From Chthoniobacter flavus Ellin428 (GTDB lineage Bacteria; Verrucomicrobiota; Verrucomicrobiia; Chthoniobacterales; Chthoniobacteraceae), in contig NZ_ABVL01000004.1 in assembly GCF_000173075.1 (NCBI RefSeq), forward strand, positions 248,001-312,000: 64,000 bases of DNA, in the 5' to 3' direction. How positions within the stretch are numbered: position 1 is the first letter of the stretch; each line of letters begins with the position of its first letter. The notes under the pieces were generated by a model. The model did no database searches. It saw only the letters and a list, made by a program, of their open reading frames with translations, and had not been told where the DNA came from. The position numbers and the translations under genes were made by a program. Positions 9,801 through 17,862 of the stretch are shown one piece after another.

Positions 9801-10340
9801 CTGGCTGCTGGAGCGACCTGGACGGCGGGCAAGGTTAACAACGCCGTCTCATTAAACGGCACCAGCACGAGCTATGTCAGTTATCCCAATGGTTTTATCA
9901 ACACACTTGGAGATTTTACCATAGTGGGCTGGTTTAAACTGAATAGCGTCAGCTCTTGGGCGCGGATCTTTGACATCGGGTGGGGCACGTCGGCTTATAT
10001 GTTCCTGGCACCGAGCAACGGCACTAATATTCGCTACGCTATTACCACCAGTGGCGGTGCGGGCGAACAGCGCATTGACGGCACTTCGATCCCTTCGACC
10101 GGCGTATGGCATCACTTTGCCGTAACCTTGTCTGGCACGCTTGGCATCTTGTATGTGGATGGAGTGGAAGTGGGCCGCAATAGCAACATGACTCTCCAGC
10201 CATCGAACTTGGGAAACACACCGCAAAACTACGTGGGAAAATCGCAATTCAACGATCCTTACCTGAATGGATTGGTTGATGACTTGCGAATCTATAACTA
10301 CGGGTTAAGCGCGTCGGAAGTCTCTGCCCTTGCACAATAA
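6831..10340 (+). CDS. Secreted alginate-lyase-superfamily protein with FN3, F5/8C, ricin and LamG domains
   Basis: The 1169-residue paralogue of the 2836 gene has the same signal peptide and domain order: lyase at about 27-370, beta-sandwich at about 375-575, FN3 at about 580-670, F5/8C at about 673-812 and ricin trefoil at about 815-945. It gains a LamG/concanavalin-like domain at about 963-1169, opening with LVHQWKFDETSG and closing with LVDDLRIYNYGLS, the usual signature of this module. The ricin domain lacks the last strand found in the paralogue. The missing end survives as a remnant just after the stop (10343-10423), so the LamG module was inserted into an older shorter gene. It likely binds and cleaves an extracellular uronate-type polymer; the substrate is not determinable here. 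Confidence 0.88.
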   Translation: MKQKNSILTAVAFLLLLTLGLARAQAYTYPCIPATLDDLATLKASLNQEPWKSGYAALAADSHSSLNYTMQGPFATVTRNPDSNLWPWRNDMIAVFNLARMWYFTGNTAYAQKAHDILLAWANTQTSFGGQESGLDLGDYAFRYAGGASILRGTWPGWTPADTTTVQNYFLNVFWPACSASGNTPGEANKGSLNMVAGMAIAVFCDDTAKFDHVIDVYRTYPGSGLPNNLPTGEMGETGRDAGHCQGDLLSKALLSEIAWKQGVDLFSELDNRLLACGEYYARNTLALDNPFVPYGTVDYTYYVNAAGSYTASRSMLYIIQNAYKNRRGLLTPWIDRKLEQQPVDMDNWMYAKTADFTTATPLPAIVRPAVSLASSGLTLTTLGTQTAGSSASYANNVWTVSGLGNGVWNATGRADDCQFVYQAMTGDCALVGQVTSFTSSGTQNGKCGLMLRDNLSPTVSERGWIGVTWQNSTTTNLMECRQDGWTENWGGAGWSTRSQVLPPGLPYWLKIERRGNLVTTYSSQDGTSWAPIISSYYDNLPSTVYIGMFISSGTTTANTATFAAVAFTGGGGGLAATPPAPAAVFADGSSKAITVRWLPSFGATAYDVLRSTTSGSGYTVIASNLGTATTSYVDTTVATGTTYYYVVRAKNSIGTSGNSPEFGDSLLPSPMVNLAFSGVSSAFANSGAGTQGSDQAFNRNPGSKWVGSSPTGWIQYDFGAGNAQVVKRYTINSGDVPASNPTSWNFCGSQDGVNWTTLDSQSNQSFADWFRVNTYNIGNTTAFRYYQLQITANNGDTTVQLSELGLWGDSGQTIPNGIYRVVSRKSNKVLDVANGGTADGTDAVQWGWSDGNSQKWTITHLGNGQYQAVGLASGKLLEVTGASTADGAIVQIWPSNNNNCQKWTVIPVGDGAYKFLNVNSGKAADVSSGSTADGAAVIQWPYHSGDNQQWTPSLTIGTTAGSLVHQWKFDETSGTTAADSVSIGATPATLAAGATWTAGKVNNAVSLNGTSTSYVSYPNGFINTLGDFTIVGWFKLNSVSSWARIFDIGWGTSAYMFLAPSNGTNIRYAITTSGGAGEQRIDGTSIPSTGVWHHFAVTLSGTLGILYVDGVEVGRNSNMTLQPSNLGNTPQNYVGKSQFNDPYLNGLVDDLRIYNYGLSASEVSALAQ

Positions 10341-10342
10341 CC

Positions 10343-10423
10343 GGTAATTACGCAGCGGCAATCATTCAATGGCCCTACAGCGGTGACGCCAATCAGCTGT
10401 GGCTGTTTTCGATTACTCCATAA
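10343..10423 (+). pseudogene. Orphan C-terminus of a ricin-type lectin domain
   Basis: In-frame translation gives AAIIQWPYSGDANQLW followed by a short tail ending in ITP and a stop at 10421-10423. This matches the end of the 2836 gene (AAVIQWPYSGATNQLW ... ISP). It lacks a start and sits 2 bases after the stop of the LamG-carrying lyase. It is the displaced original 3' end of that lyase. Confidence 0.8.
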
Positions 10424-10437
10424 GACCTGACCCTTGC

Positions 10438-10469
10438 GCCCCGCGTTCCCTTCATCGGAGCGCGGGGCC
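10438..10469 (+). terminator. GC-rich hairpin upstream of 233-aa gene copy B
   Basis: The inverted repeat GCCCCGCG / CGCGGGGC with further weaker pairing around a short loop corresponds to the hairpin at 5733-5759. It ends about 11 bases before the ATG at 10480. The following CATTTAC is a weak T-tract. Conservation of the hairpin next to both paralogues is noted, but a role beyond termination is unproven. Confidence 0.6.
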
Positions 10470-10479
10470 ATTTACAAAC

Positions 10480-11181
10480 ATGTTTTCGAAGATGCGTTCT
10501 GCTCACCGCCTTGCCGGCGGAATCGTTCCCGCTTGCGTGCTAGGCTTCGCAGTTTACTACATCGTTAGGCCTCTTCCGCCGACGTCGCCCGCCGCCACCA
10601 TTGCGACAAACGCCTTTGCGCGCCATACGAAGTCCGGCAACCCGCTCCCGTCTGAGCCTCGGCCCCTAACGCAGATGGATTTCTCGGGCGACCTCCTGCC
10701 GTCATCATCTGGCGACGGAACTGATCCCAGCATCCTTCTCGAGCGCCGGTGCCTTGCTATCGCCGAACGCGACCCTCTGGCCGCGATGAAGATGGCCATC
10801 GCCAACCAACTCCAGGAGGTCGATCCCGGTCTGTCCGCCAGCCTCATCGCGCGATGGGCCGCCCAGGACTTCGGGCGCGCTTACGAGTGGACCAAAGCGC
10901 AGGAGCCCGGCGCCTTGCGCGACGACATGCTCGCCCGCCTCGCCTATTTGCGGGCGCAATCCGATCCCGTAGCCGCCGCGCGCCTGGTGGCCACCGACAT
11001 ATCCGCCGGTCCCGCCCGCGACGAGGCGGTCATCTCGGTTATCCATCAATGGGCGCTCCAGGACGCGCGGGGTGCGGCGCTTTGGGCTCAGTCCCTCCCC
11101 GACGAATCCCTCCGCCAGCGCGCCTCCGACGAAATCGCGGGCCTCGCCGCAGCCCCTTTCCCCGTGAAAGGGGCCCGATGA
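10480..11181 (+). CDS. Membrane-anchored helical-repeat protein, copy B (233 aa)
   Basis: Paralogue of the gene at 5774, with the same length, the same start context just behind a GC hairpin, and an almost identical last ~115 residues. It has an N-terminal hydrophobic segment at about 10-30, a variable Ser/Pro-rich linker, then W/D/A helical repeats (AAQDFGRAYEW, ALQDARGAALW). Identity with copy A continues about 27 bases past the stop and then ends abruptly. Function is unknown; association with both lyase units suggests a role at the cell surface in the same pathway, which is inference. Confidence 0.75.
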   Translation: MFSKMRSAHRLAGGIVPACVLGFAVYYIVRPLPPTSPAATIATNAFARHTKSGNPLPSEPRPLTQMDFSGDLLPSSSGDGTDPSILLERRCLAIAERDPLAAMKMAIANQLQEVDPGLSASLIARWAAQDFGRAYEWTKAQEPGALRDDMLARLAYLRAQSDPVAAARLVATDISAGPARDEAVISVIHQWALQDARGAALWAQSLPDESLRQRASDEIAGLAAAPFPVKGAR

Positions 11182-11397
11182 AACCGCTGCCGCGTGGGAT
11201 ACCTCTATTCTCTGCGGTCCTCGGCGTTAAAGGATGAGTAGGGTTGCAGTTTTGCCGTGCAAGGCGGAGGAAGTTTTCTGAGCGCACATCTTTTTCGCTT
11301 TCGCTCCACGTCGCGCCCAATAATCGTCGCCGTTGCCGGTAGTTCGCCGAAACGACACCAAAACGCCGGCCTTGCGCGGCTTTCATTCCCCCAGACC

Positions 11398-13500
11398 ATG
11401 AATCCTCTTCCTCTCGATCACGTCCTTTCGCGACGTGAGGTCCTCAAACTCGCCGGTCTCGCCGCCGCAGGCATTTCGTTCCGCGGCGTTGGCGGCGCCG
11501 TCTCTGTGCACGCTGCCGAAACAAAAGCAGCTCCTGCCGCCGCGACCCTCGCGCCGCTGAATCATTTCCCGCGGATGGTGCAGGAGTATTTCGTCGGGCG
11601 CGTGCGCGAAATCCAGCGCCACGCGGACGAACGCCGGGCGGCGTTGCACTCGAAAGGCGACGCGGAAAAATACGTGGAGGAAGTGCGCGTAAAGATTCAG
11701 CAGTGCTTCGGCCCATGGCCGGAAAAGACCCCGCTCAACCCGCGTGTTACCGGCGTCGTCGAGCGCGATACTTACAAGATCGAGAAAGTCATCTTCGAGA
11801 GCCGCCCGGATTTTCCGGTGACGGCGAATCTTTATGTTCCCAAGGGCATCACGTCGCCCCGGCCCGGAGTGGTGGGGACCTGCGGCCACTCCGCGAACGG
11901 CAAGGCAGCCGAGGCGTATCAATCCTTTGCCCAGGGGCTCGCCCGTCTCGGTTATGTCTGTCTCATCTATGACCCCATCGGCCAGGGCGAGCGTCTGCAG
12001 TATGCGAATGCGGAACTGAAGTCGCGCCACGGCAGCGGTGTGAGCGAGCATCTCTACGCGGGCAACCAGCAATTCCTCGTCGGCGAATTCTTCGGTGCCT
12101 GGCGGTCGTGGGATGGCATTCGCGCGCTGGATTATCTGCTCACCCGGCCCGAGGTGGATGGGAGCCAGGTCGGCGTCACCGGCAATTCCGGCGGCGGCAC
12201 CATGACCACCTGGTTGTGTGGCGTGGAGTCGCGCTGGAAGATGGCCGCGCCGAGCTGCTTCGTGACCACCTTTCTCCACAACCTCGAAAACGAACTTCCC
12301 GCCGATACCGAGCAATGTCCGCCACGAGCGCTCGCGCTCGGACTCGATCACTCGGATTTCATCGCCGCCATGGCGCCAAAGCCCGTGGAGTTGCTCACGC
12401 AGGAGAAAGATTTCTTCGATACGCGCGGCACTCAGGAAGCCTACACGCGCCTGCAGCAACTCTATCGCTTGCTCGGCGCGGAGGAAAACATCGGCCTCTT
12501 CCGGGGACCAACCTATCACGGCTACAGCCCGGAAAACCGCGAAGCGATGTATCGTTGGTTCAATCACGTCACGAAGATTTCCGATGCCAGGACGGAGCCG
12601 GCGCTGACCATCGAGAAAGACGAGACGCTTTGGTGCACGCCGCACGGCCAGGTTGCGGAAATGAAACCGCGCACCGTCTTTTCTTTTACCCAGGAACGTT
12701 CGCGGGCGCTCAAGCAGAAACGCGGCGCTGTGGACGGTGAGGCCTTGAAAGCCGCCGTGCGCGAAACGCTGCGCCTGCCAGCGCATGAAGGCGCGCCCGA
12801 CTTTCGCATCCTTCGGCCTTCGAGCGGACGCCACTATCCGAAGAAATTCGCCGCGACCTACGCGGTGGAAACGGAACCCGGAATCCTTGCGCTCGTCTAT
12901 CGCCTCGATGACGCGTCACTGGTATCGCGCCCACCGCGCGGAGTGAAGCGAGCGATTCTCTATGTCTCGCATCAATCGGCCGATGCCGAGTTGCGCAATG
13001 AGCCCCTGATCTCACAACTCATCGCGGCGGAGCCTGAGTCGGCCATCTACGCCTGCGATGTGCGCGGCATCGGCGAATCCCAGCCCGATACCTGTGATCC
13101 GAAATCCTTCCTCACGCCGTATGGGAGCGATTATTTTTACGCGATTCATTCCATCATGCTCGATCAGCCTTACCCAGGCCAAAAGACCCACGACGTCTTG
13201 CGGCTCATCGATTGGTTGCTGGCCTGCGGTCACGAGGAAGTGCATCTCGTAGGCAGGGGTTGGGGAGCAATTCCCGCTACCTTTGCCGCGCTGCTGGCCG
13301 ATGGAGTGAAGCAGGTTACGCTGAAGAATGCGCTGACCAGCTACAGCGATCTCGCCGAATCGGAGGAATATCACTGGCCGCTGTCGTGTCTTGTCCCCGG
13401 CGTGCTGGCGAAATTCGATCTGCCCGATTGCTATCGCGCGCTCGCCGCGAAACAGCTCCAGCAACTGGAACCATGGGGCGCGCTGGCCGCGGAGGGCTAA
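11398..13500 (+). CDS. Tat-exported two-domain alpha/beta hydrolase (acetylxylan-esterase-like)
   Basis: I chose ATG 11398 (700 aa) because it places a Tat signal at once: SRREVLKLAG followed by a small hydrophobic stretch and an A-rich cleavage region near residue 40. The frame is open upstream but without a better start. An alpha/beta-hydrolase domain spans about 110-400 with the nucleophile motif GNSGGG (Ser264) and a lid-region Asp/His expected near 335-375 (YHGYSPE). A second hydrolase-like domain spans about 450-690, where the nucleophile-elbow position reads GRGWGA, so this half is probably non-catalytic. The likely role is periplasmic removal of acyl groups from polysaccharide. The next gene follows after a large inverted repeat. 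Confidence 0.8.
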   Translation: MNPLPLDHVLSRREVLKLAGLAAAGISFRGVGGAVSVHAAETKAAPAAATLAPLNHFPRMVQEYFVGRVREIQRHADERRAALHSKGDAEKYVEEVRVKIQQCFGPWPEKTPLNPRVTGVVERDTYKIEKVIFESRPDFPVTANLYVPKGITSPRPGVVGTCGHSANGKAAEAYQSFAQGLARLGYVCLIYDPIGQGERLQYANAELKSRHGSGVSEHLYAGNQQFLVGEFFGAWRSWDGIRALDYLLTRPEVDGSQVGVTGNSGGGTMTTWLCGVESRWKMAAPSCFVTTFLHNLENELPADTEQCPPRALALGLDHSDFIAAMAPKPVELLTQEKDFFDTRGTQEAYTRLQQLYRLLGAEENIGLFRGPTYHGYSPENREAMYRWFNHVTKISDARTEPALTIEKDETLWCTPHGQVAEMKPRTVFSFTQERSRALKQKRGAVDGEALKAAVRETLRLPAHEGAPDFRILRPSSGRHYPKKFAATYAVETEPGILALVYRLDDASLVSRPPRGVKRAILYVSHQSADAELRNEPLISQLIAAEPESAIYACDVRGIGESQPDTCDPKSFLTPYGSDYFYAIHSIMLDQPYPGQKTHDVLRLIDWLLACGHEEVHLVGRGWGAIPATFAALLADGVKQVTLKNALTSYSDLAESEEYHWPLSCLVPGVLAKFDLPDCYRALAAKQLQQLEPWGALAAEG

Positions 13501-13517
13501 GAGAATGTGAAAAAAGT

Positions 13518-13587
13518 GCCCGCGAATCACGCGAATGACACGAATGGAAAGATTTTTCCATTTGCGTCATTCGCGTGATTTGCGGGC
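13518..13587. repeat. 33-bp near-perfect inverted repeat (long hairpin)
   Basis: Arms 13518-13550 and 13555-13587 pair over 33 positions around a 4-base loop GATT, with 30 Watson-Crick pairs, two possible G-U pairs and one A-C mismatch. The core wording CGCGAATGACACGAATGG and its complement looks like a dispersed intergenic repeat rather than a gene-specific terminator. No T-tract follows. It lies 17 bases after the hydrolase stop. Confidence 0.8.
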
Positions 13588-13628
13588 CTATAGCCTCACC
13601 GCCGATTTCTTTCACCGTCTTTAAGACC

Positions 13629-14591
13629 ATGTGGCGTGTCCTTTTACTTGTCTGTGTCCTGTCGGTTCGGGCCTTCGCCGAATCCCGCTATGAAGTCGTT
13701 CCCCATTGGCCGGTGCTGCCGGAAGGCCGGTCGCTCGGGGTCTGCGCGGGCGTGGGCGTTGATTCCCACGGCAACGTTTTCGTCTTTCATCGCAATGAAC
13801 GAAATTGGACGGCGGCTTTCCCCGAGGAGCCCATCGCCGAACCGACGATCAGCGTTTTCGATGGCCAGAGCGGCAAGCTGCTCACCGAGTGGGGAGCAGG
13901 CGAGTTCATCATGCCGCATGGGTTGACGCTCGATCGTGAGGATAATGTCTGGCTGACGGATGTCGGCCGGCAGCAGGTCTTCAAATACGCCCACGATGGA
14001 CATCTCCTGCTCACGCTCGGCGAACGTGGCGTGGCCGGCTCGGATCAAACACACTTCAATCTTCCCACCGACGTGGCCGTGCTGCCGGATGGTTCATTCT
14101 ACGTGAGCGACGGCTACCGCAATACGCGTGTGGTGAAGTTCGACGCCGCGGGACACTATCAATTCGAGTGGGGCGGGAAGGGGACCGAGCCGGGAAAATT
14201 CCGTTTGCCGCACGGCGTCGCCGTGGACTCCCACGGGCGGGTTTTCGTCTGCGACCGCACCAACTCGCGCCTGCAAGTCTTCGACCCGAAGGGCAAATTC
14301 CTCGCCGAGTGGAAAGGTCCGCAGGTCGGGCGTCCCTATGGCGTGAGCGTGGCCGCGAATGACCACGTCTTCGTCATCGACGGTGGCGACCAATTGCCGA
14401 ACCAACCCGAGCATGCGAAGGCCGTGGAACTCGATCCCGAGGGAAACGTCGTCCCCCGTTTCGGTTCCTACGGTCGCGACCCTGGGCAGTTTCAACTCGG
14501 CCACGACATCGCCGTGGCCCCGGATGGCTCGGTGTACGTCGGCGATGCCAAGGGGAAGCGCGTGCAAAAGTTCGTGCCGGTTCATCCCTGA
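13629..14591 (+). CDS. Secreted NHL-repeat beta-propeller protein
   Basis: ATG 13629 gives 320 residues with a signal peptide (hydrophobic about 3-17, cleavage near AFAES). The rest is a six-bladed NHL-type propeller with repeated units such as LPDGSFYVSDGYRNTRV, HGVAVDSHGRVFVCDRTNSR and GHDIAVAPDGSVYVGDAKG. It resembles the peptidyl-alpha-hydroxyglycine amidating-lyase-like NHL group, but the metal ligands were not checked and an enzymatic role is not claimed. It is co-directional with the upstream esterase, with the long hairpin between them. Confidence 0.8.
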   Translation: MWRVLLLVCVLSVRAFAESRYEVVPHWPVLPEGRSLGVCAGVGVDSHGNVFVFHRNERNWTAAFPEEPIAEPTISVFDGQSGKLLTEWGAGEFIMPHGLTLDREDNVWLTDVGRQQVFKYAHDGHLLLTLGERGVAGSDQTHFNLPTDVAVLPDGSFYVSDGYRNTRVVKFDAAGHYQFEWGGKGTEPGKFRLPHGVAVDSHGRVFVCDRTNSRLQVFDPKGKFLAEWKGPQVGRPYGVSVAANDHVFVIDGGDQLPNQPEHAKAVELDPEGNVVPRFGSYGRDPGQFQLGHDIAVAPDGSVYVGDAKGKRVQKFVPVHP

Positions 14592-14723
14592 CCTCAGTCG
14601 GCACTCGGAGCCTCTCTTTCCGGCGCTCATTGGCTGAATTGGGGAGTCATCACACTTTGTGCGGGAAGCGGACGCTGCGTGCCGTCCATGGAAGCGGTTT
14701 GTCGCGATTCTCTGAGCACGCGA

Positions 14724-14792
14724 TGAATCAATTCAAACTCTGGAAAGGGCGACCGAATCCCCCTCGGGGCCACTGTGACCGCCGCTTGGGGT
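14724..14792 (+). other. Out-of-frame N-terminal segment of glgX
   Basis: From ATG 14724 the frame reads MNQFKLWKGRPNPLGATVT then AAWG, which is the expected GlgX N-terminus (xPxPLGAT...GVNFALFSENAT). It is one base out of phase with the main coding frame, which only begins to read correctly at GTG 14791. Adding one G to the G4 run at 14788-14791 would join the two. This is either a sequencing or assembly indel or a real lesion forcing use of the internal GTG. Confidence 0.75.
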
Positions 14793-17067
14793 GAATTTCG
14801 CCCTCTTCTCGGAGAATGCGACCGGTGTCGAACTCTGTCTGTTCGATGATGTTTCATCGCCCACGGAAACAGTTCGCCTGCCTCTATTCGAGTGCACGAA
14901 TCACGTCTGGCATTGCCTCGTTCCGGACCTGAAGGAGGGGCAACTTTACGGTTACCGGGTGAATGGCCCGTATGAGCCGTCGCAGGGGCATCGGTTCAAT
15001 CCGGCGAAACTGTTGCTCGATCCTTATGCGAAGGCGATTACCGGCCTCGTGAACTGGGGGCCGGAGATGTTTGGCTATGTCCAGGATGGCAGCGCCGACG
15101 CCGATCTACACCGCGACGCGCACGACAACGCCGCCTGCATGCCCAAGTCGGTGGTCGTGGACAATGCCTTCGACTGGGGCGACGATCATCTCCTCGATAT
15201 CGCCCAGGCGGAGTCGGTGTATTACGAGGTTCATGTGAAGGGTTTTTCCAAGCTCTGCCCGCATATTCCGGAGGAGATTCGCGGGACGTACGCGGCGCTC
15301 GGTCATCCGTTTGCCATCGATTATTTCAAGAAGCTTGGGGTGACGGCCGTCGAACTCCTGCCGGTGCACCATTTTGTGAATGATGAATTCCTCGAGAACA
15401 AGGGGCTCACGAATTACTGGGGCTACAATACGATCGGCTTCTTCGCTCCGCATTCCTCCTATTCCAGTAGTGGCGTGGCGGGTGGACAGGTGCAGGAGTT
15501 TAAAGAGATGGTGAAAGCGCTGCACGCCGCGGGGATCGAGGTGATTCTCGACGTGGTTTACAATCACACGGGAGAGGGGAATCAACTCGGGCCGATCCTC
15601 AGCTTTCGCGGAGTGGACAACGCTTCCTACTACCGGCTCGTGCAGAACGATCGCCGCTACTACATGGATTACACCGGCACGGGGAATACGCTGAACACGC
15701 AACACCCCTGCGTGCTCCAGTTGCTGATGGATTCCCTGCGTTACTGGGTCACGGAGATGCATGTGGATGGTTTCCGCTTCGACCTTGCGTCCACCCTGGC
15801 GCGCGAGCTGCACGATGTTTCCAAGCTATCGGGCTTCTTCGACTGTATTCACCAGGATCCGATCATCTCCACGGTGAAGCTCATCGCCGAGCCATGGGAT
15901 GTAGGCGAGGGCGGATATCAGGTCGGAAATTTCCCTGTCCTCTGGCAGGAGTGGAACGGAAAGTACCGCGACTGCCTGCGCGCTTATTGGAAGGGCGACA
16001 TGGGGTTGCTGGGCGAGGTGGCTTATCGACTGACCGGCTCCGCGGATCTTTTCGAATCGGGCGGGCGTCGTCCCTATTCTTCGGTGAATATTCTCACCGC
16101 TCATGACGGCTTCACCCTCTACGACACCGTTTCCTACAATGAGAAGCACAACGAGGCGAACGGGGAGAACAATCAGGATGGCCACAATGACAATCGCTCC
16201 TGGAATTGCGGCGCGGAGGGACCGACGGATGACGAAAACATCAACGCCTTGCGCCGCCAGCAACTCCGCAATTTCCTCGCGACGCTGCTGCTTTCCCAAG
16301 GCGTGCCGATGATTGTCGGCGGCGATGAATTCGGTCGCACGCAGCAGGGGAACAACAATGCCTATTGCCAGGACAACGAGATCTCCTGGTTCAACTGGGA
16401 ACACGCCGGCTGGCAGAAGCAACTGATCGCGTTTACCTCGCGGCTCATCGACGAGCGAAAGAAGCATCCCATTTTCCGCCGGCCCAAATACTTCCAGGGC
16501 CGGCGTGTGCCCCGGGCCGGTATCAAGGATCTCATGTGGTTCGACACCGATGGCAGCGAGATGAACAGCGAAGACTGGTCCTCGGCCAATCGTTGCCTCG
16601 CCATGCTCCTCTGTGGCGATGCGCTCGACGTGCGCAATCCCGAAGGAGAAGCGGTGCTGGACGATACCTTCCTTTTCCTGCTCAACGCCTATCACGAACC
16701 GGTCAATTTTGCGCTGCCGGGCAAGGAGCATGTGAATTGGGAAATGTTTCTCAATACGCATGAAGAGAGCGGTTTTCCCGCGGAACCCGCATCGCACAGT
16801 TCCGGCGATGAACTCGCGGTCGAGGGACGAACGATGTGCGTCCTTCGCCTGGTGAAGGGCACGCAGGATGACGCCCGCAGCGTGGCCTGGAAGCGCAGCC
16901 AGAAACTGGAACCGGTGGCGCCGCCCACTCCGCCGCGGCCTTCCAAACACGAGCCCATCGACCCAACCACGGTTGGACCACGCTTCCGGGCGAGGCACCA
17001 GGCGCCGCCGAAAATTTCCGATTTAGCGCAGGGCAAGACTGAGCCCGGAGATCCTCCGGTGAAATAG
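14791..17067 (+). CDS. glgX: Glycogen debranching enzyme / isoamylase-type GH13 protein
   Basis: The frame from GTG 14791 encodes 758 residues. An N-terminal CBM48-like beta-sandwich (NFALFSENATGVELCLFD, VPDLKEGQLYGYRVNGPY) is followed by a GH13 barrel. Barrel motifs are DVVYNHT near 254, GFRFDLAS with nucleophile Asp331, IAEPWD with acid Glu367, and TAHDGF with Asp439, so all three carboxylates are present. GlgX hydrolyses alpha-1,6 branches of phosphorylase-trimmed glycogen in the cytoplasm. The C-terminus after about 690 is an unusual Pro-rich tail. The true N-terminus lies in another frame (see 14724-14792); without it the first beta-strand is shortened by about 23 residues. Confidence 0.9.
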   Translation: MNFALFSENATGVELCLFDDVSSPTETVRLPLFECTNHVWHCLVPDLKEGQLYGYRVNGPYEPSQGHRFNPAKLLLDPYAKAITGLVNWGPEMFGYVQDGSADADLHRDAHDNAACMPKSVVVDNAFDWGDDHLLDIAQAESVYYEVHVKGFSKLCPHIPEEIRGTYAALGHPFAIDYFKKLGVTAVELLPVHHFVNDEFLENKGLTNYWGYNTIGFFAPHSSYSSSGVAGGQVQEFKEMVKALHAAGIEVILDVVYNHTGEGNQLGPILSFRGVDNASYYRLVQNDRRYYMDYTGTGNTLNTQHPCVLQLLMDSLRYWVTEMHVDGFRFDLASTLARELHDVSKLSGFFDCIHQDPIISTVKLIAEPWDVGEGGYQVGNFPVLWQEWNGKYRDCLRAYWKGDMGLLGEVAYRLTGSADLFESGGRRPYSSVNILTAHDGFTLYDTVSYNEKHNEANGENNQDGHNDNRSWNCGAEGPTDDENINALRRQQLRNFLATLLLSQGVPMIVGGDEFGRTQQGNNNAYCQDNEISWFNWEHAGWQKQLIAFTSRLIDERKKHPIFRRPKYFQGRRVPRAGIKDLMWFDTDGSEMNSEDWSSANRCLAMLLCGDALDVRNPEGEAVLDDTFLFLLNAYHEPVNFALPGKEHVNWEMFLNTHEESGFPAEPASHSSGDELAVEGRTMCVLRLVKGTQDDARSVAWKRSQKLEPVAPPTPPRPSKHEPIDPTTVGPRFRARHQAPPKISDLAQGKTEPGDPPVK

Positions 17068-17199
17068 AGCTTCGTTGCAGATGCAGAATGGAACTCGACC
17101 GGCCAACGCGAAGGCAGGACGGGCGTTTCCATTCGACGACCTTCCTGCTAACGTGTCGCCAGTGATACTCTTGAAAATGCCCCTCACTCCCGCCTTCCG

Positions 17200-17862
17200 G
17201 TGAACGGACCGGTTGCGCACAGTTCTATCGCAATTCGCCAGTGGTCGCGTGGTGAGGAGTTGGCGAACAGTATCAGCCACGCGATTGGGTTCGTCGCCGC
17301 CGTCGTCGGAACGCCGTTTCTCTTCCTGGCCGCCGCTCACCATCCGAGTGTGCGTTCCTATCTGGGGATGGGAGTTTTCGCGGCGACGACGATGCTCCTC
17401 TACCTGAGTTCGGCGGTCCATCACTGGCTGTTGCCGGGGAAGGCGAAGGAGTTCTTTCTGATCATGGATCACGCGGCGATCTTTTTGATGATCGCGGGAA
17501 GCTACACGCCGCTTTCTCTCGGTATCCTTTGGGGCCCGTGGGGTTGGCTGCTCATGGCTGTGGTGTGGCCGCTGGCCATCTTTGGCGTGCTGTTGAAATG
17601 CCTGCGCGGGGTGCAGCCAAAGTCATTCACGATTTCGCTATATGTGCTGATGGGCTGGGTAGCATTGATCGCGTTCAAGCCGCTGCTCGCGCACATGCCA
17701 GAACCGGGGCTCTGGTTGTTGGTGGCGGGGGGCGTGGCGTACACGGGCGGATTGGTGTTCTATGTCGCGCGCCGTTTTCCCTACCATCATCTGGCGTGGC
17801 ACATCGCCGTCCTTATCGGCACGGTTTTCCATTTCCTGGCGATCTGGCGATATGCTTTTTAG
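17200..17862 (+). CDS. Hemolysin III / TrhA family seven-helix membrane protein
   Basis: The 220-residue frame starts at GTG 17200, and no better ATG precedes the conserved N-terminus. The motif RGEELANSISHAIGF is typical of the family, followed by seven hydrophobic helices. The SSAVHHW and IMDHAAIFLMIAGSYTP motifs and the terminal HLAWHIAVLIGTVFHF carry the conserved His/Ser/Asp residues that form the PAQR-like metal site. The family affects membrane lipid homeostasis; the hemolysin label is historical. It is not obviously in an operon with glgX, 132 bases upstream. Confidence 0.88.
   Translation: MNGPVAHSSIAIRQWSRGEELANSISHAIGFVAAVVGTPFLFLAAAHHPSVRSYLGMGVFAATTMLLYLSSAVHHWLLPGKAKEFFLIMDHAAIFLMIAGSYTPLSLGILWGPWGWLLMAVVWPLAIFGVLLKCLRGVQPKSFTISLYVLMGWVALIAFKPLLAHMPEPGLWLLVAGGVAYTGGLVFYVARRFPYHHLAWHIAVLIGTVFHFLAIWRYAF

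Noticed and set aside
11383..12834. 483-codon minus-strand frame opposite the Tat-exported hydrolase
   Set aside because: Long only because of GC-rich third positions in the opposite gene. No domain and no natural composition.
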